Assembly: GCA_023134955.1 (NCBI GenBank)
Contig: JAGLUC010000491.1
Span: 1-8,216, forward strand
Reading direction: 5' to 3'
DNA length: 8,216 nt
Source of the DNA: Methylococcales bacterium
Lineage (GTDB): Bacteria; Pseudomonadota; Gammaproteobacteria; Methylococcales; Methylomonadaceae
Every line of letters starts with the position of its first letter. The stretch's first letter is position 1. The notes beneath the pieces were generated by a model that saw only the letters and a list, made by a program, of their open reading frames with translations, was not told the origin of the DNA and searched no databases. Position numbers and translations under genes: made by a program. Shown piece after piece: positions 1 to 7,349 of this stretch.

Positions 1-63
1 TTATTTATTAATCAAACCAAAGTTGCCGGAGTACTAGCAGAGATTGGGGCAGTGTATTATTAA
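1..63 (+). CDS. Possible C-terminal end of an unidentified upstream gene (partial)
   Basis: Reading from base 1 in frame 1 on the plus strand gives 20 open codons ending in TAA at 61-63. The peptide (it includes QTKVAGVLAEIGAVYY) looks protein-like, while the three reverse-strand frames and the other two forward frames over the same bases contain stops. I do not recognise the family. The last seven codons and the stop lie within or next to the left arm of the inverted repeat at 43-110. The tail may therefore be supplied by an inserted repeat and not be the original C-terminus. Twenty codons is too short to exclude chance. The start and most of the gene would lie left of the window. Confidence 0.3.
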   Translation, partial: LFINQTKVAGVLAEIGAVYY

Positions 64-110
64 ATTATGCCACTTGTCTTTAAATATTTCACTGACACAC
101 TGCCCCCAAT
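43..110. repeat. Imperfect inverted repeat, REP/MITE-like, between convergent genes
   Basis: The left arm ATTGGGGCAGTGT (43-55) pairs with the right arm ACACTGCCCCCAAT (97-110), with one extra C in the right arm and a 41-base AT-rich loop. The arms are GC-rich in an otherwise AT-rich region. The shape, an 'AATTGGGG-CAG' end with its complement nearby, resembles the palindromic repeats I remember flanking REP-associated tyrosine transposase (RAYT, IS200-like) genes in gammaproteobacteria. That likeness is from memory. No U-run follows on either strand, so a classic intrinsic terminator is unlikely, although the element sits where the + frame ending at 63 and the minus-strand nuclease gene converge. 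Confidence 0.5.
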
Positions 111-123
111 TCCCATGGTTAAA

Positions 124-1197
124 CTACTGTTCATACTCTTTTATTGTTGCTCTAATACGTTCAGCATATTTAAAAATATCATTAACGCTATCAATTTCTA
201 TACGCTCTTCATTTTTTTCTGTAATAACTCCAAGATATTTTTGTGCACAATTAAAGTGAAGACGACATATAGGTTTACGGTTGTTATTGTCTAGTAAAAT
301 ACCGCAATAACTTTTTGTATCACGCATAATCACACGATCAACATCAACTGTTTCATATAAAATAGCCTTTACAATATTGTACCCATCTATTTCATCTTGT
401 GTAGTAACTATCCCATCTTTTTCTGGCTGAATTTCTGTTATTTCTATGCTTTCTTGAGGTTGTTCAATTTGTGATACAGGTTCATTTGCCGATAGTGCAG
501 ATTTAAGCCGTTCATTGATCTGCTCATTTACGAACTGAATTCTTGCCTCTTTAACTATGTGAGTAAATTGCTCTATTACTTGTTGAGTAAGCCTCCTATC
601 ATATATTTTAGCCGTAAAAAAACGAACAAAAGCTTCAGAAGGGTTTTTTAGCTCCTCATCTAATATTTTTTTAATAGCCCCTGTATACTTCAAAGTACTA
701 GCTGTTGTTAAAATATCCTCAAGTGAAAAAGCCGATTTTGTAAATTTCTTTAACTCATTAATTTGATGATCTTCAAAATGTAAAACATTGATGGAGAAAA
801 ACGGTTTTGCATCCATTTTATTTGGCTCATCAATATCTGAATAAAACTCGTAATCTATTCCATTAGTTAATATTGCAAATCTTGCCTCAGTAGCAGAAAA
901 ATATCGATATAATTGTGAAGCATGTTCTTTGTGCAAGTCTGCTCCTGACCATTTACATTCAATTAAAATAATAATGTCATTATCTTTTTTAATTGCATAA
1001 TCTACCTTTTCGCCTTTTTTTGTTCCAATATCTGCGGTAAATTCTGGGATTACTTCTAACGGATTAAATACATCGTAACCAAGAGCACTAATAAAAGGCA
1101 TTATAAAAGCATTTTTAGTCGCTTCTTCTGTTTGTATATGATCCATCTGTTTGGGTATTCTTGAAGCAATACCTTTTATACTGTCAATTAAATCCAT
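124..1197 (-). CDS. Orphan PD-(D/E)xK nuclease, type I restriction R-protein N-terminal (HSDR_N_2-like) family
   Basis: This is a predicted cytoplasmic nuclease of 357 residues with no signal peptide or membrane segment. The N-terminal half carries a recognisable PD-(D/E)xK core: E24/E25 in a TEEATKNAF helix, D66 in GEKVDYAI, E80-C-K82 at the end of the ILIECK strand, and Q95-x3-Y99 (QLYRY), the motif typical of RecB-like nucleases. This matches the HSDR_N_2 domain of type I restriction R subunits. The helicase motor of a true HsdR (about 1000 residues) is absent, and no hsdM or hsdS lies nearby. A helical middle (about 145-235) is followed by a Glu/Gln/Pro-rich linker (about 238-262). A C-terminal domain (about 265-357) contains SYCGILLDNNNRKPICRLHF and may bind nucleic acid or a partner. 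The ATG is preceded by AAGGTGAG at good spacing. Homologues are often annotated as type I restriction endonucleases, but the substrate is unknown. A defence role is inference. Confidence 0.85.
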   Translation of the reverse strand: MDLIDSIKGIASRIPKQMDHIQTEEATKNAFIMPFISALGYDVFNPLEVIPEFTADIGTKKGEKVDYAIKKDNDIIILIECKWSGADLHKEHASQLYRYFSATEARFAILTNGIDYEFYSDIDEPNKMDAKPFFSINVLHFEDHQINELKKFTKSAFSLEDILTTASTLKYTGAIKKILDEELKNPSEAFVRFFTAKIYDRRLTQQVIEQFTHIVKEARIQFVNEQINERLKSALSANEPVSQIEQPQESIEITEIQPEKDGIVTTQDEIDGYNIVKAILYETVDVDRVIMRDTKSYCGILLDNNNRKPICRLHFNCAQKYLGVITEKNEERIEIDSVNDIFKYAERIRATIKEYEQ

Positions 1198-1200
1198 ATT

Positions 1201-1208
1201 CTCACCTT
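1201..1208 (-). promoter_or_regulatory. Ribosome binding site of the orphan nuclease gene
   Basis: AAGGTGAG on the minus strand ends three bases before the ATG at 1195-1197, with the GG seven bases away. It supports that start. No convincing -35/-10 pair was found in the rest of the 223-bp gap up to 1420, although an AT-rich GATTATAAC lies about 40 bases upstream of the start. Confidence 0.7.
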
Positions 1209-1420
1209 ATTTAAATTTCACTTAAGTCTAACCAGTTATAATCTCATCTCGCATATCTTACACTCTAACACCTACTCACTGTCAATAGATTGGCTTGCAA
1301 AGCTTATAGCTCTACGGAATAACAGGTATTTAATACAAGATAACCAGATACAGAAAACTTTAGATACCCACAACTATTAAGCAAAACAAAACATTAGCCC
1401 TTTGCCTGTATTACTAAAAA

Positions 1421-4400
1421 TTAGCTACAAATATCCCTCAGCTCTTTAAGTAATACAGTTATTTTTTCAAGCTCTATTTCATCGTCTGAATGCACAAGGG
1501 CTAATAGTTTTCTATATCTGGCGATTGATTTATCCGACGCTTTAAGCCAGTTTGTTATTTTATCTGGCATCGTAGCCCCTTCATTTTTAAGTACATTTAG
1601 GGATAAATAACAGCACACCATTCCAAACTCTTCCCTTGCTGTTTTTCTTGCTAATGACTCCCAGACTGTTTTTTCGGGTAATGCGGTGATTTTCTCTCGT
1701 AGCCATAATAAATCTAGCTCTCGCAATAATTGAAAAAATACTTTTGCACAATCATTTAAAGAATTATCACTTTGTTTATTTAGCCAAACAACATCAAGAC
1801 ACAAATATAAAGCGTCCAATGTCACTACATTGAGTGCTAAATCAGCCGATACTCCTTTTTCAACAAAAGCATCAACTTTTTCGCCTGTCTGCTGATTGAC
1901 AGTCTCTGACATAAAAGTGGGTAACATGGTTTTTAATTCAGCAATACCTTTAATATAGCGCTGGCTTTCTATTAATTCTTTATCCTGATTACTAAGTTTA
2001 TTATCAGCACTTAGAAACCAATACATGGCTCGTTCAATCAACTTTCTAATATCTTGATGTAAATCACCTAAAACCTGATCATCTAAGTGAAAATCCTGGG
2101 TTCCAATATCTTGCCATAAGGTTTCAATATCAAAAATATGACAGATTTGCTTATAAACATTGAACATTGAAACGATGGAGCATCCTGTTTCCTCCATCAA
2201 CCTAAAGGCTAAGACCATACCCATGCGATTGACAAAATTATTGACTAGTCTGTTAGCTACTATTTCTTCAGCCAGGCAATGTTTTTTAATTTCAGCAGGA
2301 AATTTTTCTTGTAATTGAATAGGGAAATAATGATTTAATTCATGTAAAAACAAATCTTTATCCAAAGTATCTAACTCAAATAATAATTCCTGTTTCAGCA
2401 GTTGCTTGCTATAAGCCAATAAAACCGATATTTCTGGACGAACCAAGCCTAAGCCTTTGGCTGCCCTTTCTTGTAGCTCATCATCTTGTGGAATTGTTTC
2501 CAACTCTCTATACAAATTACCTTTCTTTTCTAATATGCTAATTAACCACTTAACATTATTTAACTGTTTGAATGAATTTCTTTCTATCATGGTAATCGCA
2601 CGATTCTGAAAGTAATTATGCCTCAGCACTAATTCACCCACCTGCTTGGTCATTGATTCTAATAAACGATTACGCTGTTTTTCAGTTAAATCACCTTGTG
2701 CAACCAGGGAATTAACTAATATCTTTATATTAACTTCATGATCCGAACAATCCACACCAGCAGAATTATCAATTGAGTCAGTATTGATTACCCCACCATG
2801 AACCGCAAATTCAATTCTCCCCGATTGAGTAAATCCAAGATTACCGCCTTCACCGACTTGTTTACATCTTAATTCACTAGCGTTAATTCTTACCGCATCA
2901 TTTGCTCTGTCACCTACATCAGTATTCTGTTCGGCACTAGATTTAACATAAGTTCCAATGCCTCCATTCCAGAGTAAATCAACTGGAGCCCTCAAGATAG
3001 CTTTAATCAATTGGTGGGGTGTTAGTGACTCACTCCTTATATTTAACTTTTGTTTAACCTGCGGTGTTAAAGCTATGGATTTTAAAGATCGAGAATAAAC
3101 CCCTCCACCCTGTGATATTATTTTTTTATCATAATCTGACCATTTACACTTTGGTAAAACGAACAATCTTTCTCGCTCATGAAAGCTTTTTTCAGGATCT
3201 GGATCTGGATCAAGGAATATAAATTCATGATCAAAAGAGGCAATAAGTTTAATTTGATTTGATAACAGCATACCATTACCAAACACATCCCCCATCATTC
3301 CACCGATACCAATAACAGTAAAAGGTTTTTCCAGATAATTAAAATTAAGTTTATTAAAATGATGTTTAACTGATTCCCACGCGCCTCTCGCTGTAATCCC
3401 CATCATTTTATGGTCATAACCTACCGATCCTCCTGATGCAAAGGCATCGCCCAACCAAAAACCATACTCGATAGATAAGGCATTAGCATAATCAGAAAAT
3501 GTTGCTGTGCCTTTATCTGCCGCCACTACCAGATAAGAATCATCTCCATCATAGCAAACACAATTTTCAGGCTTAATAATTTGATCTGCTATTCGGTTAT
3601 CAATTAAATCCAAAAGACCCCGAATAAGAATTTGATAACAATGAACCACTTCATAAGATCGCTGCTGCGAACCTTGAATAGATTTTAAATGTTTGACAAT
3701 AAATCCGCCTTTAGCACCTGTAGGGACAATCACCGCATTTTTGGTCATTTGTGCCTTCATCAAACCTAGAATTTCTGTTCTAAAATCTTCTCTCCTGTCT
3801 GACCAGCGTAAACCTCCACGCGCCACAGCACCTCCACGCAAGTGAATACCTTCAATTCTGGGTGAATAAACATAAATCTCAAAAAATGGTATGGGTGAAG
3901 GTATGCCTGCTATTTTTGATGAATCAAACTTAGTGGAAAAATAAGGTATGCCCTTTTCATCCAGGGGGTTTCTAAAATAATTGGTTCTCACCGCCGCCTG
4001 AATCAGATTTAAGTACCGTCTTAGTATTCTGTCTTCATCTAACGATTCAACTTTATCTATGGCTTTTTCAATGGTTGCATATAACTCAGCACTGCTGTTT
4101 TCTTGCTGTTTTAACGAGGGATCAAATCGCTGTATAAAGTAATGTATTAATAATCTGGATACTTCAGGATTATTATTTAGCGTGGTTTCGACATAAACCT
4201 GACTAAAAGTAATCCCTATTTGTCGTAAATATAAAAAATAAGCTCTCAATATATTCACTTCTTGCCAGCTAAGACCTGCCCGAAGCACTAATTGATTAAA
4301 GCCATCATTCTCTATTTTTCCAAACCAGCATTGCTCAAAAGCCTCTTCAAACCTTGGCTTTAATTGTTTAACATTTAATGTTTTTGTCTCTATATCGACC

Positions 4401-6226
4401 ACTAAACCAAAATCATGCATCCAGAATCTATCAGCACAGTCTTTTTTACTGATTTCATAAGGGTGCTCATCACACACTTTCACCCCCATATTTTCCAGCA
4501 TAGGCAAACTTTTAGATAAAGATGCCTGACCTTTACTAAACAACTTAAAACGTAATTGTTTTTCTTCTACTGCCGTTAAAGGACTATACAACAAGCTTTC
4601 TGCCGAAAAATCAGAAGCAATTAAATACTCAATTTTTTCAATGTCTAACAAAGCAGTTCGACAAGAAACCTCCTCTCTATAAGCGGCTGAAAAACCTTCA
4701 TGATAGAAATTAAATAATTGATTTCCTTTTGCTTCACCATGATATTCATGCAACTCAGCTTTTAATCCATCATCCCAGTTGGCAAGTGCCTGAACAATTT
4801 TTTCTTCAATTTCCTGAACATCAAAATCAACACAACAGCCCTCTTCACTATGAATAATAAAATGTAATCGTGCCAAAATTGATTCAGATAATTGCACACT
4901 AAATTCAATATTTTTTGCCTTAAAAACATCCAGTAAAATACTTTGTATTTTTTTTCGTGTTTCTGTGTGGTATCTATCTCTAGGTACAAAAATTAATAAT
5001 GAAGCAAAGTGCCCATACACATCTTGTCTAATAAAAACTCTAGCTCGCTGCCTCTGCTGCAAATGCAACATTCCTTCTGTAAATTCAAACAATGAATCAA
5101 AATCAGCCTGAAAAACTTCATCTCTGGGTAATGATTGTAAAATAAATAATAAGGCTCTTGCTCTATGTGAACCGCGAGTGAAGCCGAAAATATCCTGCAA
5201 TTTCTTTATTTTTGTTGAAATCATCGGAATATCACTCAAGTGGCTGGAATAAGCCGTTGAACTATACAAACCTAAAAATCGCTTTTCACCGATAACAATA
5301 CCTTTCTTATCATATTGTTTAATACCGATATAATCCATAAACACAGGTCTATGTACCGTTGCTTTAGAAGTTGCCTTAGTAATGATCAAAGGCTCTGAGG
5401 TATTGATTACATTATATGCATCTGCAGTCATGGTAATCAGAGGAGGTTTTGGTAATGCTGCAATAGAGTCTCGCAACACGCCAAGTCCAGAACCCTTAAT
5501 GACTTTAATCCCTAAACACTCTGGTTCATTAATAATTTGATATTCTCGATAAGCCAGAAAAACAAAATGGTTATTATGTAGCCACTGTAAAAATGCAACT
5601 TCATCTGAACAATGAGAAGATTGTTTTAACTCATCAATCACAAGCTGCATTTTGCTTAAACAAAGCTGCCAATCTTCGGTTGATGCCCTTACATCTATTA
5701 AAACTTTATTTAAACTTTTTTGTAAGATTGTTATGACCATCGGGTCACTCTGCCTATCAATCTCAAGGTGTACTAAACATTCATTAGTGCCCCCTTCTTC
5801 AGTATCACCACAAAAATCAATAAACTGTCCCTTCTTGTCCCTTTTCATTGAAAAAACAGGATGAATAACCAGATGATTAGTAAAGCCGTAACGATTGACC
5901 TCCATACTCAAAGATTGCAGTAAAAAAGGTCTGTCTTTAACCACTATTTCAACAATGGTATGTTTTGACTGCCAACCATGATCTTCTAAAGTCGGGTTAT
6001 AAACTCTGATTTTTTGTTCGGTATTAAATGTTAAAGCCAGATTCCAGTGAGATAAAACAGCACCATAAAGGTCTTCAATCACTATTTTGTCAAGATCATC
6101 AAAAAAAACTGATTGGTAATATTGCCTGGAAAATTTAATCAGAGTATCTGCTTGCTTACCTTGTAATTTTTTTTTGATATAACTAAATAAATCACTGAGT
6201 AATTTTCGATTTGCTTTATTTACCAT
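1421..6226 (-). CDS. gdhB: NAD-specific glutamate dehydrogenase, large (~180 kDa) class
   Basis: This cytoplasmic enzyme oxidatively deaminates L-glutamate with NAD+ and water to 2-oxoglutarate, ammonium and NADH. It feeds glutamate and arginine-family carbon into the TCA cycle. The 1601 residues match the usual length of the family (roughly 1600-1650 in Pseudomonas, Caulobacter and Streptomyces), and the frame is intact. The N-terminal ~700 residues form the regulatory part typical of this class. The catalytic domain follows: ARGGLRWSDRREDF near 797-812, the lysine-bearing KAQMTKNAVIVPTGAKGGF near 820-841, CYDGDDSYLVVAADKGTATF near 890-910, DHKMMGITARGAWE near 935-950, the glycine-rich nucleotide-binding stretch GIGGMMGDVFGNGM near 971-985, NGGIGTYVKSS near 1082-1092, and GGVINTDSIDNSAGVDCSDHE near 1147-1167. 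An upstream ATG at 6248-6250 would add eight residues but has no ribosome binding site. The ATG at 6224-6226 has AAGGA ten bases upstream and is preferred. In pseudomonads this class is arginine-activated, but that cannot be read from this sequence. Confidence 0.96.
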   Translation of the reverse strand: MVNKANRKLLSDLFSYIKKKLQGKQADTLIKFSRQYYQSVFFDDLDKIVIEDLYGAVLSHWNLALTFNTEQKIRVYNPTLEDHGWQSKHTIVEIVVKDRPFLLQSLSMEVNRYGFTNHLVIHPVFSMKRDKKGQFIDFCGDTEEGGTNECLVHLEIDRQSDPMVITILQKSLNKVLIDVRASTEDWQLCLSKMQLVIDELKQSSHCSDEVAFLQWLHNNHFVFLAYREYQIINEPECLGIKVIKGSGLGVLRDSIAALPKPPLITMTADAYNVINTSEPLIITKATSKATVHRPVFMDYIGIKQYDKKGIVIGEKRFLGLYSSTAYSSHLSDIPMISTKIKKLQDIFGFTRGSHRARALLFILQSLPRDEVFQADFDSLFEFTEGMLHLQQRQRARVFIRQDVYGHFASLLIFVPRDRYHTETRKKIQSILLDVFKAKNIEFSVQLSESILARLHFIIHSEEGCCVDFDVQEIEEKIVQALANWDDGLKAELHEYHGEAKGNQLFNFYHEGFSAAYREEVSCRTALLDIEKIEYLIASDFSAESLLYSPLTAVEEKQLRFKLFSKGQASLSKSLPMLENMGVKVCDEHPYEISKKDCADRFWMHDFGLVVDIETKTLNVKQLKPRFEEAFEQCWFGKIENDGFNQLVLRAGLSWQEVNILRAYFLYLRQIGITFSQVYVETTLNNNPEVSRLLIHYFIQRFDPSLKQQENSSAELYATIEKAIDKVESLDEDRILRRYLNLIQAAVRTNYFRNPLDEKGIPYFSTKFDSSKIAGIPSPIPFFEIYVYSPRIEGIHLRGGAVARGGLRWSDRREDFRTEILGLMKAQMTKNAVIVPTGAKGGFIVKHLKSIQGSQQRSYEVVHCYQILIRGLLDLIDNRIADQIIKPENCVCYDGDDSYLVVAADKGTATFSDYANALSIEYGFWLGDAFASGGSVGYDHKMMGITARGAWESVKHHFNKLNFNYLEKPFTVIGIGGMMGDVFGNGMLLSNQIKLIASFDHEFIFLDPDPDPEKSFHERERLFVLPKCKWSDYDKKIISQGGGVYSRSLKSIALTPQVKQKLNIRSESLTPHQLIKAILRAPVDLLWNGGIGTYVKSSAEQNTDVGDRANDAVRINASELRCKQVGEGGNLGFTQSGRIEFAVHGGVINTDSIDNSAGVDCSDHEVNIKILVNSLVAQGDLTEKQRNRLLESMTKQVGELVLRHNYFQNRAITMIERNSFKQLNNVKWLISILEKKGNLYRELETIPQDDELQERAAKGLGLVRPEISVLLAYSKQLLKQELLFELDTLDKDLFLHELNHYFPIQLQEKFPAEIKKHCLAEEIVANRLVNNFVNRMGMVLAFRLMEETGCSIVSMFNVYKQICHIFDIETLWQDIGTQDFHLDDQVLGDLHQDIRKLIERAMYWFLSADNKLSNQDKELIESQRYIKGIAELKTMLPTFMSETVNQQTGEKVDAFVEKGVSADLALNVVTLDALYLCLDVVWLNKQSDNSLNDCAKVFFQLLRELDLLWLREKITALPEKTVWESLARKTAREEFGMVCCYLSLNVLKNEGATMPDKITNWLKASDKSIARYRKLLALVHSDDEIELEKITVLLKELRDICS

Positions 6227-6236
6227 AATGATATTT

Positions 6237-6241
6237 TCCTT
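6237..6241 (-). promoter_or_regulatory. Ribosome binding site that decides the gdh start
   Basis: AAGGA on the minus strand, in the context TTAAAGGAAAA, lies ten bases before the ATG at 6224-6226 (protein start MVNKANRK). The ATG eight codons further upstream overlaps the far side of this element and has only AGCTTGAGTAA before it, which is a poor ribosome binding site. The shorter protein is therefore the likelier product. Confidence 0.7.
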
Positions 6242-6277
6242 TAATCTCATTTACTCAAGCTAAGGGAACCTCTATTC

Positions 6278-6292
6278 ATTACTAATAGTAAT
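6278..6292. promoter_or_regulatory. 15-bp perfect palindrome, possible operator at the gdh promoter
   Basis: ATTACTA-A-TAGTAAT is a perfect inverted repeat with 7-bp arms around one central base. It covers the candidate -10 hexamer of gdh (TACTAT on the minus strand, 6285-6290). A dimeric repressor bound here would block gdh transcription. The arms are AT-rich in an AT-rich gap, so chance is possible. No regulator gene is present in the window. Confidence 0.35.
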
Positions 6293-6314
6293 ACAACTAT
6301 GAAATTTATGTAAA
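6285..6314 (-). promoter_or_regulatory. Candidate sigma-70 promoter for gdh
   Basis: On the minus strand, TTTACA (-35, 6309-6314) and TACTAT (-10, 6285-6290) are separated by 18 bases. The -35 matches the consensus at five of six positions and the -10 at four. Transcription would begin near 6278, giving a leader of about 50 bases before the ATG at 6226. The -10 lies inside the 15-bp palindrome. This is read by eye in an AT-rich gap. Confidence 0.35.
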
Positions 6315-6319
6315 AAACA

Positions 6320-6348
6320 TTGAATTGTATTTCCACTCCTAGTTTATT
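6320..6348 (+). promoter_or_regulatory. Candidate promoter for the ATPase/TOPRIM-like operon
   Basis: TTGAAT (6320-6325) and TTTATT (6343-6348) are 17 bases apart, each matching four of six consensus positions. An alternative, better -10, TATCAT (6351-6356), has no good -35 at the right distance. With either hexamer, transcription would start only about 10-20 bases before the ATG at 6372, so the mRNA would have a very short leader. The -35 sits five bases from the divergent gdh -35, so the two promoters are back to back and could interfere. Confidence 0.25.
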
Positions 6349-6371
6349 TTTATCATGCTAAACTTAATCTC

Positions 6372-7349
6372 ATGAACAAGCATTTTATACAACAAATACA
6401 CATCAAAAATTTTAAGTGTTTTGATGATTTTAAAGCGAAAGGTTTTGGTCGGGTAAACCTTATTGGAGGGAAAAACAATGTAGGTAAAACTGTTTTTATG
6501 GAGGCTTGTTATGTCAATGTTCATGCTCAAGATATTTATAGTTTTGTCAGTGTGCTTAATGGCATTAAATTAAGACGTGAATCTCTAAATTTATTATTTG
6601 AACCAGAAGGGTTTAAATCAGGAAACAAAATACAACAATTTATTGAACAAAGCCATAATATATATGTTGCATCTAATATTAATGCAGTTTCTTATAAAAT
6701 CAAAAATAAAGAAGGTATAAAAACATATCATTTTGAGTTTAAAAGTCAAAATATAAATGTCAATGTTAATGCGTTTTCATTTGAGAGAATACACATCCCT
6801 AATATTCAATTCATTGATAATTTTGGTCAAGCCAATTTTGAAATGATTAGCAACTATTCGGCAGTACAAAAATTAGATAAAGAAGATAGTCTAAACATTA
6901 TTTTAAATACCTTTGACCCTAACATTGAAACTTTTAAAATCATAGATGAAAAACCTCAATGTAAAAGTAACGGTCAATATCGAGAAATCACTGAATTTGG
7001 TGATGGTGTACGCCATTTAGTATCCATTGTCACTTCTCTATATGCTTCAGAAGATGGTTATTTATTTATTGATGAAATAGATAATGGAGTTCACTACAGT
7101 TTGTTAGAAGAATTATGGACAAATATTTTAAAATTATCCAAACAACTCAACGTACAAATATTTGCCACCACACACTCTAAAGAATGTATAGAGTCATTTA
7201 ACCGAGCGCAAAAAGTCCTTAAGGATAAAGATAGCCATTACTTTGAAATGGCAAGAAATATTAAAACCAATCAAATTTTTATGCGTGATTTGAATGATGA
7301 GCAACTTCAATATGAACTAACGCATCAAGGAAAATATCGCGGTGAGTAA
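6372..7349 (+). CDS. OLD-like AAA/ABC-type ATPase, first gene of a putative two-gene defence operon
   Basis: This 325-residue protein is an SMC/ABC-class ATPase of the AAA_15/AAA_21 (OLD-like) type. The N-terminus has the usual strand IQQIHIKNFKCFDDF and then Walker A GKNNVGKT (33-40). A divergent signature-like loop, EFGDGVRHL, lies at 208-216. Walker B LFIDEID (231-237) carries D234 and the catalytic E235, and the switch histidine H268 is in FATTHSKE. The region between Walker A and the signature (about 45-200) is poorly conserved and probably specificity-determining. No nuclease or TOPRIM domain is fused on, and the protein ends just after the ATPase core. The stop overlaps the next gene by 8 bp, so the two are co-translated and probably form a complex. 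The ATG has no visible Shine-Dalgarno sequence. The gene is AT-richer than gdh by eye: bases 6541-6600 contain 17 G/C out of 60. Function as an anti-phage sensor is inferred from families such as OLD, Gabija and PARIS. Confidence 0.88.
   Translation: MNKHFIQQIHIKNFKCFDDFKAKGFGRVNLIGGKNNVGKTVFMEACYVNVHAQDIYSFVSVLNGIKLRRESLNLLFEPEGFKSGNKIQQFIEQSHNIYVASNINAVSYKIKNKEGIKTYHFEFKSQNINVNVNAFSFERIHIPNIQFIDNFGQANFEMISNYSAVQKLDKEDSLNIILNTFDPNIETFKIIDEKPQCKSNGQYREITEFGDGVRHLVSIVTSLYASEDGYLFIDEIDNGVHYSLLEELWTNILKLSKQLNVQIFATTHSKECIESFNRAQKVLKDKDSHYFEMARNIKTNQIFMRDLNDEQLQYELTHQGKYRGE
7327..7332 (+). promoter_or_regulatory. Ribosome binding site for the GTG-started TOPRIM-like gene
   Basis: AAGGAA lies within the last codons of the ATPase gene, nine bases before GTG at 7342-7344. 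It supports the GTG start and the 8-bp overlap. The second gene thus has its own ribosome binding site while the first seems to lack one, which may favour more of the small protein or permit reinitiation. Confidence 0.6.

Noticed and set aside
44..294. Two short + strand open frames overlapping the nuclease gene end
   Set aside because: They are antisense to a well-supported gene, have no ribosome binding site and give low-complexity Ile/Phe/Ser-rich peptides.
1210..1420. Possible small RNA or promoter in the gap between gdh and the nuclease gene
   Set aside because: Only short AT-rich self-complementary stretches were seen, with no -35/-10 pair at proper spacing and no terminator.
1391..1423. 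Possible terminator after gdh (TTAG...CTAA with GGC/GGG nearby)
   Set aside because: Pairing is limited to about four base pairs and no T-run follows an arm on the minus strand.
3195..3212. Triple hexamer GGATCT-GGATCT-GGATCA inside gdh
   Set aside because: It encodes an Asp-Pro repeat that I recall as a normal feature of this part of large NAD-glutamate dehydrogenases, so it is protein-driven and not a microsatellite of interest.
4762..5864. Short open frames at 4762-4989 (minus, out of frame) and 5652-5864 (plus) within gdh
   Set aside because: Both lie inside the intact dehydrogenase frame and show no recognisable protein features.
6339..6530. Minus-strand open frame over the start of the ATPase gene
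   Set aside because: It is antisense to the Walker A region, which is clearly coding on the plus strand; AT-rich sequence yields such frames by chance.
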